A stretch of DNA of 37,676 nucleotides, taken from contig JAFXHJ010000004.1 of assembly GCA_017536445.1 (NCBI GenBank), positions 1 through 37,676 on the forward strand. Reading direction: 5' to 3'. The stretch comes from Clostridia bacterium (GTDB lineage: Bacteria > Bacillota > Clostridia > TANB77 > CAG-465). The translations under genes and the position numbers were made by a program. The notes under the pieces are model-generated. The model was given only the letters and a program-made list of their open reading frames with translations, ran no database searches and was not told the DNA's origin. Numbering within the stretch: the stretch's first letter is position 1; every line of letters begins with the position of its first letter. Of this stretch, positions 14,063 through 21,750 are shown in pieces.

Positions 14063-14092
14063 GAGCTGATGTAAGTCGGCTCTTTATTATTG
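14063..14092 (+). terminator. GUAA-capped hairpin with T-rich tail
   Basis: GAGCTGAT pairs with GTCGGCTC (14063-14070 with 14075-14082) around a GTAA tetraloop, then TTTATTATT. It may be a weak terminator for a short 5' RNA or an internal stem of the large RNA. It shares its outer GAGCT...GGCTCT frame with the hairpin at 14435. Confidence 0.5.
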
Positions 14093-14201
14093 GTATTAAT
14101 CAGAGCTAGGCTGTTAATATAAAGTGATTTAGTTTAATGATATATGATTTTTCCTTTTATAAGAACTTTTGTAAGTGAGCTTTCCTAGCAGGTTCATATA
14201 T

Positions 14202-14277
14202 CTAGGTCAAGTCTTGATGGTAAGATGCGGGTCTTGGATACCTGAGATTGAAGGTTCAACTCCTTCGACCTAGACCA
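14202..14277 (+). tRNA. tRNA-Pro (anticodon UGG), CCA encoded
   Basis: A complete 76-nt cloverleaf. Acceptor CTAGGTC (14202-14208) pairs perfectly with GACCTAG (14267-14273), then A and CCA. The D-stem is GTCT/AGAT with G18-G19 in the loop. The anticodon stem CGGGT/ACCTG holds the loop CTTGGAT, anticodon TGG at 14235-14237. The T-stem GAAGG/CCTTC holds loop TTCAACT. It would read CCA, a frequent proline codon in the late genes. Oddity: position 8 is A and position 14 is T, the reverse of the near-universal U8-A14 pair. Confidence 0.85.
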
Positions 14278-14434
14278 GGGGCAGTTGATAGGTCTGTCAG
14301 GTACCGCAAAACCTTGGAGTGTCTTTACGGGTGGACTATAAAGTATCCGTACAATTAAAATATTAATTAAATTCCATTAAGTTGGGGGCCAAACCTGAGG
14401 GAATAGTATTCTATAGAAAAAGATATCTTTTGCG

Positions 14435-14467
14435 GAGCTACGTACTAAGTGCGTGGCTCTATTTTTC
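14435..14467 (+). terminator. Strong 11-bp terminator-like hairpin
   Basis: GAGCTACGTAC (14435-14445) pairs with GTGCGTGGCTC (14449-14459) through a TAA loop, followed by TATTTTTCT. It has the form of an intrinsic terminator and may end the tRNA-containing RNA, leaving 14482-14606 as a separate domain. Confidence 0.65.
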
Positions 14468-14679
14468 TAATTGTAGATAGCAGGTAGGACACATATTAAG
14501 GTTGAGAATTAATAGGCTATAGCAAGTCACAATAGGCTATACCGCTCAAGCAGTAGTTGTGTTATAGATTGGAATAGCTATCCGAGAAAAATGATGTGTC
14601 TTACCTAGTGTTTATACGTACAAATGAAGTTATTAATTATATTGATATATAGTTTAATAAAGATAGAGAGGTGTTTATT

Positions 14680-14811
14680 ATGACGACACAAGAACTAATG
14701 TTAGAACATTACAATGACAAATGTAAATATTGTGATGGAAAAAACTGCGATGGTATCCGTATAACTGAGAAGAACACTACGAGGTGCAATAGAGATGAGA
14801 AGAAAAGGTAG
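14680..14811 (+). CDS. Cys-rich small protein (43 aa)
   Basis: GAGAGGTG seven bases upstream. Contains C15-x2-C18, C23 and C36 (CKYCDGKNC), a four-Cys metal-site pattern, in a charged peptide. First gene after the structured-RNA region. It overlaps the next small gene by 17 bases. Confidence 0.55.
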   Translation: MTTQELMLEHYNDKCKYCDGKNCDGIRITEKNTTRCNRDEKKR

Positions 14812-14965
14812 TTACATTGCAGGAGAGATAATGAGAGAATACAAGCAGAGAAAAGCATTTGAGAAAAAGCAGCGTGCAAACTGCAAAGAGAAAGAGTGCA
14901 GCAGTTGTGAGTATTCAGTGATATGTTCAGAAAAGAACGATGGAAAAGATAAAAATGAATTATAA
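14795..14965 (+). CDS. Cys-rich basic small protein (56 aa)
   Basis: Basic N-terminus (MRRKGSYIAGEIMREYKQRK), then C30, C35, C38 and C44 (NCKEKECSSCEYSVIC), a probable zinc knuckle. It lies directly before the terminase small subunit. No family is recognised; a packaging or regulatory role is possible. Confidence 0.55.
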   Translation: MRRKGSYIAGEIMREYKQRKAFEKKQRANCKEKECSSCEYSVICSEKNDGKDKNEL

Positions 14966-15005
14966 AAAAGTGGAACAAAACACTATAAAGTAGGGAGAGG
15001 ATAAC

Positions 15006-15386
15006 ATGAGTGAGAAACATGCAGGTGGAAGACCACCAAAATATAAAACAAAAGAAGAAATACAAGAAAAAATAGATGAATATTTTAAAATGTGCAAATT
15101 AAACAACAAACCATATACAATAACAGGTCTAGGATTAGCATTAGATATGAGCAGGCAGGATCTTATAAACTACTCTAAAAAAGATGAGTTTTTTGACACA
15201 ATAAAAAGAGCAAAAATGAGAGTGGAAAATTATTTAGAGGAAAGACTAATAAATGATTCTAGTGCAACTGGAATCATTTTTAATTTAAAAAACAATTATG
15301 GGTGGAAAGACAAACAAGAAAATGTCAATGTTGGGGTTAGTTATGAAGATTATATAAAAAGAGTAGAAGATGAAGAAGAATATTAA
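15006..15386 (+). CDS. terS: Terminase small subunit (P22 gp3-like)
   Basis: 126 aa beginning MSEKHAGGRPPKYKTKEEIQ. The GRP-K-YKT opening, helical DNA-binding body (ALDMSRQDLINYSKK) and C-terminal segment containing GIIFNLKNNYGW are typical of terminase small subunits that recognise the packaging site. It overlaps the large-subunit gene by 17 bases. Ribosome site GGGAGAGG. Confidence 0.88.
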   Translation: MSEKHAGGRPPKYKTKEEIQEKIDEYFKMCKLNNKPYTITGLGLALDMSRQDLINYSKKDEFFDTIKRAKMRVENYLEERLINDSSATGIIFNLKNNYGWKDKQENVNVGVSYEDYIKRVEDEEEY

Positions 15387-17016
15387 TACAAGAAAATATA
15401 TAGAAGAATATGTAAAGATAAGAAACAAAAATAGCAAAATAATTCCATTAAAGCTTAACGAACCACAACTAAAGTATTACAACATTATTAAAGAACTAAA
15501 AGCAAAAGGGAAACCCGTAAGAATAATAATACTTAAAGCGAGACAAATGGGATTTAGCACAGTTACAGAAGGGATATTTTTTAAGGAAACAGTAACTAAA
15601 CCTAATATAAATACTGCAATAGTAGCTCACAAAGAAGATTCAACTACAAACTTGTTTAATATGAGCAAATTAATGTATGATGAATTACCTGAACCAATGA
15701 AACCCGAGAAAAAGAAAAGTAACGCTAAAGAATTAGTATTTGACAAAGAAGATGGAAGTGGCTTAAAAAGTAAAATAAAATGTTTTACAGCAGGCGGAAA
15801 AGGAGTTGGAAGGTCAGACACTATAAATAATTTACATTTATCAGAATTAGCCTTTTGGCAAGGAGACAAGAAAACAACATTGACAGGTTTGTTACAAGCA
15901 GTTCCAAATACTCCTGATACAATGATAGTAATAGAATCTACAGCGAATGGATATGAATATTACAAAGAGTTATGGGATGATGCAGTAGCAGGGAAAAACG
16001 ACTTTATTCCAATTTTCATAGGTTGGAATGAATTACAAGAATATAAGATGACATACACAGGTTTTGAATTGACAAAAGAAGAAAATGAACTACAGAAGAC
16101 ATATGGATTAACTTTGGAACAATTGACTTGGAGAAGATGGTGCATAGCAAATAACTGCGGTAACGATATAGAACAGTTTAAACAAGAATATCCAATAAAT
16201 CCAGAAGAAGCATTTATCAGTACAGGTAAATGTTATTTTGATAAACAAAACATAATAAATAGAATACAAGAAGTCAAAGATATAAAACCTATTCAACAAG
16301 GATATTTTATCTATGATTATAATGGGATAAAAATATCTAAAATACAATGGGTTGAAGACAAAGAAGGTCCAATAAAAATATATAAGAAACCAAAGCAAAC
16401 GCATCCATATGTATTGTCAGGAGATACTGCTGGAGAAGGTTCGGATTATTTTACAGGACATGTATTAGATAACACAACAGGAAAGCAAGTAGCAGTATTA
16501 AAACAAGAATTTGATGAAATAGAATATACAAGGCAAATGTATTGCTTAGGAAAACATTATAACAACGCATTAATAGGAATAGAAGCAAATTACACTACTT
16601 ATCCAATACAAAAGCTAGAGGAATTGCAGTATTCAAAACAATATATAAGAGAAAAAGAAGACACTTACACAGGCAAGACAGAAAAAAGATTTGGATTTAA
16701 GACAAATTTAATAACAAGACCATTAATATTAGCACAATTACAAACAATTGTAAAAGAGATGATTGAGCTAATAGTAGATGTGGATACATTAAAAGAAATG
16801 CTGACATTTATAAAAAACGAAAAAGGACGAGCAGAAGCACAGCAAGGATATCACGATGACTTAGTAATGGCACTAGCAATAGCATATTACATAAGACCAC
16901 AGCAAAGTATGCATGCTATAAAGAAAGAAAAGATAATTAAAGATAACATGTATAAAGACTTTGGAATTAAAGAAACATCAGATGAGGATTACGGAAGTAG
17001 AATAGAAATTATTTAA
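15370..17016 (+). CDS. terL: Terminase large subunit (packaging ATPase and nuclease)
   Basis: 548 aa, full length. ATPase domain: Walker A-like KARQMGFST (residues 56-64), Walker B with catalytic E159 in NLHLSELAF, and the coupling motif IESTANG (188-194). Nuclease domain: acidic residues D352 (SGDTAGEGSD), E405 (IGIEAN) and D496/D497 (YHDDLVMALA). These are the hallmarks of a headful-type terminase that packs and cuts concatemers. Its order with terS and a P22-like portal suggests headful packaging. Confidence 0.95.
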   Translation: MKKNINTRKYIEEYVKIRNKNSKIIPLKLNEPQLKYYNIIKELKAKGKPVRIIILKARQMGFSTVTEGIFFKETVTKPNINTAIVAHKEDSTTNLFNMSKLMYDELPEPMKPEKKKSNAKELVFDKEDGSGLKSKIKCFTAGGKGVGRSDTINNLHLSELAFWQGDKKTTLTGLLQAVPNTPDTMIVIESTANGYEYYKELWDDAVAGKNDFIPIFIGWNELQEYKMTYTGFELTKEENELQKTYGLTLEQLTWRRWCIANNCGNDIEQFKQEYPINPEEAFISTGKCYFDKQNIINRIQEVKDIKPIQQGYFIYDYNGIKISKIQWVEDKEGPIKIYKKPKQTHPYVLSGDTAGEGSDYFTGHVLDNTTGKQVAVLKQEFDEIEYTRQMYCLGKHYNNALIGIEANYTTYPIQKLEELQYSKQYIREKEDTYTGKTEKRFGFKTNLITRPLILAQLQTIVKEMIELIVDVDTLKEMLTFIKNEKGRAEAQQGYHDDLVMALAIAYYIRPQQSMHAIKKEKIIKDNMYKDFGIKETSDEDYGSRIEII

Positions 17017-17028
17017 AGGAGAAATAAG

Positions 17029-17259
17029 ATGCAAATTTTATATTCAATTTTAACAGCTCTATGCTTATGCATAGGGTTTTATTTTGGTTTTAAATTGGGA
17101 AGAACGAATGAATTACCTCGATTTAAAACTATAAAAGAGCGCAAACAACAATACGAAGAAAAAGAGGAAGAGAAAAAGAAAATCGATAAGTTAAACAAAA
17201 TATTAGGAAACTTGGACAGATATGATGGGAGCTCAGAAGGACAGGAGGATATAGTATGA
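17029..17259 (+). CDS. Small membrane-anchored protein (76 aa)
   Basis: A hydrophobic N-terminal segment (about residues 3-24, YSILTALCLCIGFYFGFKLG) is followed by a highly charged helix. It lies between large terminase and portal, where similar tiny membrane proteins occur in other phages. No function is known; its stop overlaps the portal start. Confidence 0.65.
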   Translation: MQILYSILTALCLCIGFYFGFKLGRTNELPRFKTIKERKQQYEEKEEEKKKIDKLNKILGNLDRYDGSSEGQEDIV

Positions 17260-18992
17260 TAGAAAATGAAGAACAACATTTTGAAACAGAAGAGTGGAAA
17301 CTATATGAAAAAGGTAAAAGCTACAATATGTCTATTGGTTTGTACGAAGATACAGAAAGAAACCATAAATTTTATCATGGAAACCAATGGGGAAATGCAA
17401 AATTGGGAAGCATACAACCAATAACTCTTAATGTTATAAGACCTACAGTAAAATATAAAGTAGGAGTACTGAACAATAACCTATATCAAATCGTATTTAA
17501 TCCTAATACATATGCTAACTATGAGGAACAGAGAAAATTAGATGAAGTATGCAAAAGTTTAAACAGATATAGTAACAAAATGTGGGAATTGTCTCAAGTG
17601 AACAAAAAAGTAAGAGAAATACTAAAAGACTCTTGCGTTGATTCAGAAGGAATTGCTCATACATACGAAGAAGATGGAGAAATAAAAACAGAAGTAATCG
17701 ATAAAACAAATATTTACTATGGGAATGAAAACGATGATGATATTCAAGCACAACCATATATAATAATTAGTTATAGAAGAACCGTGGATAGTGTAAGAGA
17801 AGAGGCAATAAAATACGGAATGTCTGAAGACGAAGCAGTGGCAACAATAACTGCTGATTCTGATTACGAAGAACAACCAGGAAGAGATAAAAGAGTCGAT
17901 GAAATATCTCCAATGTGTTTAGTACTGCTAAAATATTATAAAAAAGATGGCACAGTATGGCTTAAAAAGAGCACAAAGACAGCAGTAATAAGAGAAGATT
18001 CTAATACCAAGCTTGCATTATATCCTATAGCGCATATGGTATGGGAAGATGTGAAAGGATATGCTAGAGGATGTGGAGAAGTTAAGTATCTAATACCAAA
18101 CCAAATAGAAATAAACAAAACAGCAACAAGAAGAGCAATAGCAGTGCAATTATGTGCATATCCAAAATTAGTTGTTAATACTGCTTATGTATCTGATACA
18201 AGTAGTTTAGACAAAGTAGGAACAACAATAAAAGTAAATGGAACAGGTGCAGATGATGTTAATAAAATAGTTAATTATTTAAGACCTGTTACTATGTCCG
18301 CAGATGCACTAAATTTACAACAAGAGTTGATGAAAGATACACAAGAATTGGCAGGAGCAGGAGACACTGTAACTGGAAATGTAGATCCAACTCAAGCTAG
18401 TGGAAAAGCTATATTAGCAGTACAGCAAGCTGGTCAGCAGCCATTAAATGAACAAGCAGAGAAATTCAAAACATTCTTAGAGGATTTGGCAAGGATATGG
18501 TATGAAATGCTTCAGACATATTCTACGGATGGAATCATGGTAACTAGAGAAGAAAAGGACAGAAAGACAGGTGAGACAATAGAAATTCCATATACAATAG
18601 ATTATGAAGAACTACAAAAGCTGAAATTCAATGTAAAAATAGATATTACACCACGTTCAGCGTATGATAAGTACGCGCAAGAACAAAGTTTAGAAAACTT
18701 GATGTTACAAAAGTTAATAACCTTTGAGGAATATACAAGCGCTCTTCCAGAAGATAGCGTAATGCCAAAAACAAAACTAGAAAAAATATTAAACGACAGA
18801 AAAGAAAAAGAAGCCAAATTAATGCAAATGCAGAAAGAAGCAAATCAATTAAATAGTGCAATGAAACAAGCAATGGCAATGCAAGAACAAAATAGTAACG
18901 AAGTAGAAAACATTGCAATGCAAGGAGCAAGTGTAAACGCTAATGCTATCAATATGATGGGAGGTAATCCTAATGAAATGTCCGCAATGTAG
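17256..18992 (+). CDS. Portal protein (P22 gp1-like)
   Basis: 578 aa. The N-terminus (KFYHGNQWGNAKLGSIQPITLNVI pattern, given here only in part: FYHGNQW at about residue 35) and the central segment with IPNQIEINKTATRRA are characteristic of the P22-type portal family. The Gln/Met-rich C-terminus would form the barrel helices. It forms the dodecameric DNA channel that docks terminase and later the connector. Position after terL and before scaffold fits. Confidence 0.88.
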   Translation: MIENEEQHFETEEWKLYEKGKSYNMSIGLYEDTERNHKFYHGNQWGNAKLGSIQPITLNVIRPTVKYKVGVLNNNLYQIVFNPNTYANYEEQRKLDEVCKSLNRYSNKMWELSQVNKKVREILKDSCVDSEGIAHTYEEDGEIKTEVIDKTNIYYGNENDDDIQAQPYIIISYRRTVDSVREEAIKYGMSEDEAVATITADSDYEEQPGRDKRVDEISPMCLVLLKYYKKDGTVWLKKSTKTAVIREDSNTKLALYPIAHMVWEDVKGYARGCGEVKYLIPNQIEINKTATRRAIAVQLCAYPKLVVNTAYVSDTSSLDKVGTTIKVNGTGADDVNKIVNYLRPVTMSADALNLQQELMKDTQELAGAGDTVTGNVDPTQASGKAILAVQQAGQQPLNEQAEKFKTFLEDLARIWYEMLQTYSTDGIMVTREEKDRKTGETIEIPYTIDYEELQKLKFNVKIDITPRSAYDKYAQEQSLENLMLQKLITFEEYTSALPEDSVMPKTKLEKILNDRKEKEAKLMQMQKEANQLNSAMKQAMAMQEQNSNEVENIAMQGASVNANAINMMGGNPNEMSAM

Positions 18993-19095
18993 ATTAGTAG
19001 AAATGTCAGTAAGAGAAGTAAAAGACAATATAGTAACACATGAATGTAAGAAATGTGGCAAAACAATTAAAGAAGAACAATTAAAAAGTAATTAA
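18973..19095 (+). CDS. Zinc-ribbon microprotein after portal (40 aa)
   Basis: MKCPQCRLVEMSVREV... with C3-x2-C6 and C25-x2-C28 (CKKC), a classic small zinc ribbon. It overlaps the portal end by 20 bases, with GGGAGG inside the portal gene as its site. Similar proteins occur in this spot in other Firmicute phages. Role unknown. Confidence 0.7.
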   Translation: MKCPQCRLVEMSVREVKDNIVTHECKKCGKTIKEEQLKSN

Positions 19096-19129
19096 TATTA
19101 TGCCTATACGGCAATTTATAAAGATTTAT

Positions 19130-19160
19130 AAGAGCATCTATAAAGGTGCTCTTTTATTAT
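19130..19160 (+). terminator. Intrinsic terminator after portal block
   Basis: AAGAGCATC (19130-19138) pairs with GGTGCTCTT (19145-19153), a 6-base loop, then TTTTATTAT. It separates packaging genes from scaffold and coat. No consensus promoter is obvious before the scaffold gene, so partial read-through or processing is likely. Confidence 0.8.
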
Positions 19161-19235
19161 GCCCAAAACATGTGCATGGCACTAAACTGCTAATCAAGGA
19201 ATTAATAGTCGACGGACTCAAAACGGGAGGTTTTT

Positions 19236-20099
19236 ATGGAAAACGAAGAATTAGACAACGAATTAGTTGTTAGTGATGATGTACCTGAAACATCAGAACA
19301 AACACTTGAAGATGTTCAAGTTAGTGCTAGCGAAAACGAGGAACAAATTCAAGATACTACTCAAGAAGTAGTAACACCTAATCAAGAAGATATTGATGCA
19401 AAAATAGAAGCAAGAGCTAATGAACTTATGGAAGAAAAAATAAAAGACAGGTTAGCAAGAGACAGAGCAAGTCAAGAAAGAAAGTTTAGTAAAGAACTTT
19501 CTAAATATAAGCATTTAGAAAGCATCATGAAAGCAGGGTTAGGAGTAGAAACATTAGATGAAACAATAAATAAATCATCTGAGTTTTATAAAGGACAAGG
19601 GGTTAGCATTCCCGAATACAAAGACAGTTATGACGAAAGACGTGAAGAAAGATTAGCTAAGATAGAAGCTCAAGACATTATAGAGTTAGGCAAAGAAGCA
19701 ATGGAAGAAGAAGCTACAAAGCTTTCTACAATTCCATATGAAAAAAGAACAACTTATGAAAAGGCTATGTTTAATGAACTATGCAAGGAATTATACAACT
19801 TAAGAGATATTGAAACATTGAAGGCTAAAGGATACGGAACAGAGCTTTTAAATGAAAAGAAGTTTATAGACTTCAGAAAACAATTCAATGTAAATACACC
19901 TATTGAATCAATAGTAGGTATGTATAAGCAAATAAACAAGGTTAATGTTGAAAAACCTGCATCAGCTGGAAGTGCAAAAAGCGAAAGCAGACCAACTGAC
20001 GAAACTTTTTCAGCAGAAAGAATCAACAACATGAAACCACAAGAAATGATGAAATATTGGAACAATCCTGCATTTAGAAAAGCTGCAGGACTTAATTAA
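19236..20099 (+). CDS. Scaffolding protein
   Basis: 287 aa, acidic N-terminus rich in Glu, Gln and Val, a long charged helical middle (KIEARANELMEEKIKDRLAR) and an Ala/Ser-rich C-terminal segment before a final short basic region. Size, composition and position directly before the coat gene fit a head scaffold. Strong GGGAGG site. Confidence 0.8.
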   Translation: MENEELDNELVVSDDVPETSEQTLEDVQVSASENEEQIQDTTQEVVTPNQEDIDAKIEARANELMEEKIKDRLARDRASQERKFSKELSKYKHLESIMKAGLGVETLDETINKSSEFYKGQGVSIPEYKDSYDERREERLAKIEAQDIIELGKEAMEEEATKLSTIPYEKRTTYEKAMFNELCKELYNLRDIETLKAKGYGTELLNEKKFIDFRKQFNVNTPIESIVGMYKQINKVNVEKPASAGSAKSESRPTDETFSAERINNMKPQEMMKYWNNPAFRKAAGLN

Positions 20100-20119
20100 T
20101 TTTAAAGGAGGAATAGCAG

Positions 20120-20944
20120 ATGGCTATAACAGTAAGTATTGATAAATTAATATCAACAAAAGTATTAAAGGAATTAGAAAACAATCTAATCGCAAAAAGA
20201 ATATGTACATTAGATACAGGTTCTCAAATCAAAAAGAAAGGTGACCAAGTAACATTTGCTGGTTTAGGAGACCCAAGTGTTCAAAAATATACAGGAACTA
20301 TCAACTATGAAGAATTAGAAGACACAGGTGTTACTTTAAAAATTGACCAAGCTGAATATACAGCTTTCAAAATTGATGATATAGAAGCTTTTAGAAGTTC
20401 TATAGATGTTAAAGGAACACAAGTTGAAAGAAGTGGATACAAATTAAAAGATAGTGCTGATAAATATGTTCTAGCTTTAGCAGAAGACGCATCTATCACA
20501 AACAGAGTTGATGGAACAGGAATAAATGAAGATAACGCTCTTCAATTACTTGCAAAAGTAAGAAGAAAATTAGACGAAGCTAATGTACCACATGGACAAG
20601 CTTTCTTAGTAATAGATCCAATGGTTAAAGAAAAATTAGAATTAGCTGGTATTAAATTCGGAATCAACGAAGGAATGAAAGGATTCGAAGGTGGCTTAGA
20701 GTGGGCTGACTACTTAGGAATGAAATTATTCGTTTCTAACAATGTAAAAGTAACAGATGGTGGAAAACACTTATGCATGGCAGGTTCTTTCAATGCTATC
20801 GTATATGCTGACCAAATATTAAAATCAAGATTTATAGCTGATGCAGAAAACGCATTTGAAGGACTATATAGTGCTTTACATGTATATGATGCAAAAGTAA
20901 TCAAACCAGCAGAAGTAGTTGTATTAGAAGCTACAGAAGCTTAA
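20120..20944 (+). CDS. Major capsid protein (HK97-fold, coat)
   Basis: 274 aa with an AAAGGAGG site. The pattern (VSIDKLISTKVLKELENNLI near the start, a KYTGTINYEELEDTGVTLKI strand pair, then AFLVIDPMVKEKLELAG and CMAGSFNAIVYADQILK) matches small HK97-fold coat proteins. Codon use is richer in preferred codons than in neighbouring genes, as expected for the most abundant virion protein. The hairpin at 20948-20967 lies right after its stop. Confidence 0.88.
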   Translation: MAITVSIDKLISTKVLKELENNLIAKRICTLDTGSQIKKKGDQVTFAGLGDPSVQKYTGTINYEELEDTGVTLKIDQAEYTAFKIDDIEAFRSSIDVKGTQVERSGYKLKDSADKYVLALAEDASITNRVDGTGINEDNALQLLAKVRRKLDEANVPHGQAFLVIDPMVKEKLELAGIKFGINEGMKGFEGGLEWADYLGMKLFVSNNVKVTDGGKHLCMAGSFNAIVYADQILKSRFIADAENAFEGLYSALHVYDAKVIKPAEVVVLEATEA

Positions 20945-20947
20945 TCA

Positions 20948-20967
20948 AAGAGGGAGAAATCCCTCTT
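20948..20967 (+). terminator. GAAA-capped hairpin after coat gene
   Basis: AAGAGGGA pairs with TCCCTCTT around a GAAA tetraloop. No T-run follows, so it more likely stabilises coat mRNA or acts as a partial terminator. A second 5-bp hairpin (TCAGG/CCTGA) follows at about 20989-21005. Confidence 0.6.
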
Positions 20968-21026
20968 AATATCACTTAAAGAGAATAATCAGGTGCAACT
21001 CCTGAATAAGTGGAAAGGAGATAAAA

Positions 21027-21170
21027 ATGAGTTTGATTAAAAATTTAAAAAGAAAAGAAGTAGAAATATTTGGAGCAAAAAGAATTGTAAGAAATGATAC
21101 TTCAAAAAATAAAACAGAAGAAGTTAAAGTTACTAAAAAGTCTAAAAAGAAAAAGACGGAGGTACAATAG
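21027..21170 (+). CDS. Lys-rich small protein between coat and connector (47 aa)
   Basis: Strong AAAGGAG site. Very basic, with a KKSKKKK tail. Position suggests a head-associated or DNA-binding accessory protein. No family is recognised. Its stop lies one base before the next start. Confidence 0.6.
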   Translation: MSLIKNLKRKEVEIFGAKRIVRNDTSKNKTEEVKVTKKSKKKKTEVQ

Positions 21171-21171
21171 T

Positions 21172-21750
21172 ATGACATTAGGAGAAAATAAAAAAATAGC
21201 TTTAGGATTAATAGAAGAGTATTCAAAGACTAATAAAGCATTAACAGATGATGAAGATATAGCAATGAGATTAAACTTTGCCTATGCTACTAATTATCAA
21301 GAATTAAGCCAAGTTAAGAAAATACTAAAAACAAGAGTATTAAGAGAAATTAGTGGAGAAACTTCAGAGGGTTATACAGAATATTCATTGCCATCAAATA
21401 TGTATCAATTAAAAAGAATAATAGCTTTAGATGACAACAATAACATTAAGGAAGCTAATTATTATACATTAGGTAAAAAAATATATATAAGCAATAAAAA
21501 TGATTATCAATACACATTAGAATACTATCAATATCCAACAATTATTAAAGAAGATACTCAAGACAGTTTTACTTTAGAGTTAGACCAAGATGTATTAATG
21601 ATACTACCATATGCTGTAGCAAATGATATTTTAAAGGTAGACCCAAGCGCAGACTACACAGCTTTCTTATCAGAATATCAAAGAAGAAAGGAAAACCTAG
21701 ATACAAGAAGAGAGATTCCTTCAATCGTAGTAGAGGAAGGAGTGATATAG
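21172..21750 (+). CDS. Head-tail connector/adaptor (P22 gp4-like)
   Basis: 192 aa from ATG 21172, with GGAGGT about ten bases upstream; the open frame from 21094 is overlap with the Lys-rich gene. Helical N-terminus (LGLIEEYSKTNKALTDDEDI), middle strand region (YSLPSNMYQLKRII) and a C-terminal helix. This is the layout of portal-adaptor proteins that sit between portal and tail hub in podoviruses. Position between coat and the gp10-like gene supports it. Confidence 0.75.
   Translation: MTLGENKKIALGLIEEYSKTNKALTDDEDIAMRLNFAYATNYQELSQVKKILKTRVLREISGETSEGYTEYSLPSNMYQLKRIIALDDNNNIKEANYYTLGKKIYISNKNDYQYTLEYYQYPTIIKEDTQDSFTLELDQDVLMILPYAVANDILKVDPSADYTAFLSEYQRRKENLDTRREIPSIVVEEGVI

Larger units (their letters stand above)
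13996..14610 (+). ncRNA. Candidate large structured RNA with embedded tRNA
   Basis: This gene-free stretch is full of paired elements. GTCGC (14005-14009) pairs with GCGAC (14035-14039) enclosing AGGTA-GAAA-TACCT (14010-14023). An 8-bp stem with a GTAA loop lies at 14063-14082. A perfect tRNA is at 14202-14277. TCAGGT (14297-14302) pairs with ACCTGA (14393-14398), enclosing TACGGGTG/TATCCGTA (14326-14351). An 11-bp hairpin is at 14435-14459, and a 13-bp helix (14482-14494 with 14594-14606) closes a 3' domain. Size, tRNA partnership and placement before terminase recall the giant phage RNAs GOLLD and ROOL. I cannot test the family; ends and unity of the transcript are uncertain because hairpins inside it could terminate. 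Confidence 0.6.

Noticed and set aside
14202-14277. A second host-tRNA-derived attachment site
   Set aside because: It is a complete tRNA with its own 5' half, far from int, and not duplicated at another place in the window.
17515-17876. Leftward Phe/Tyr/Cys-rich ORFs opposite the portal gene
   Set aside because: Typical shadow ORFs of an A-rich coding strand; no ribosome sites, and the portal frame is continuous.
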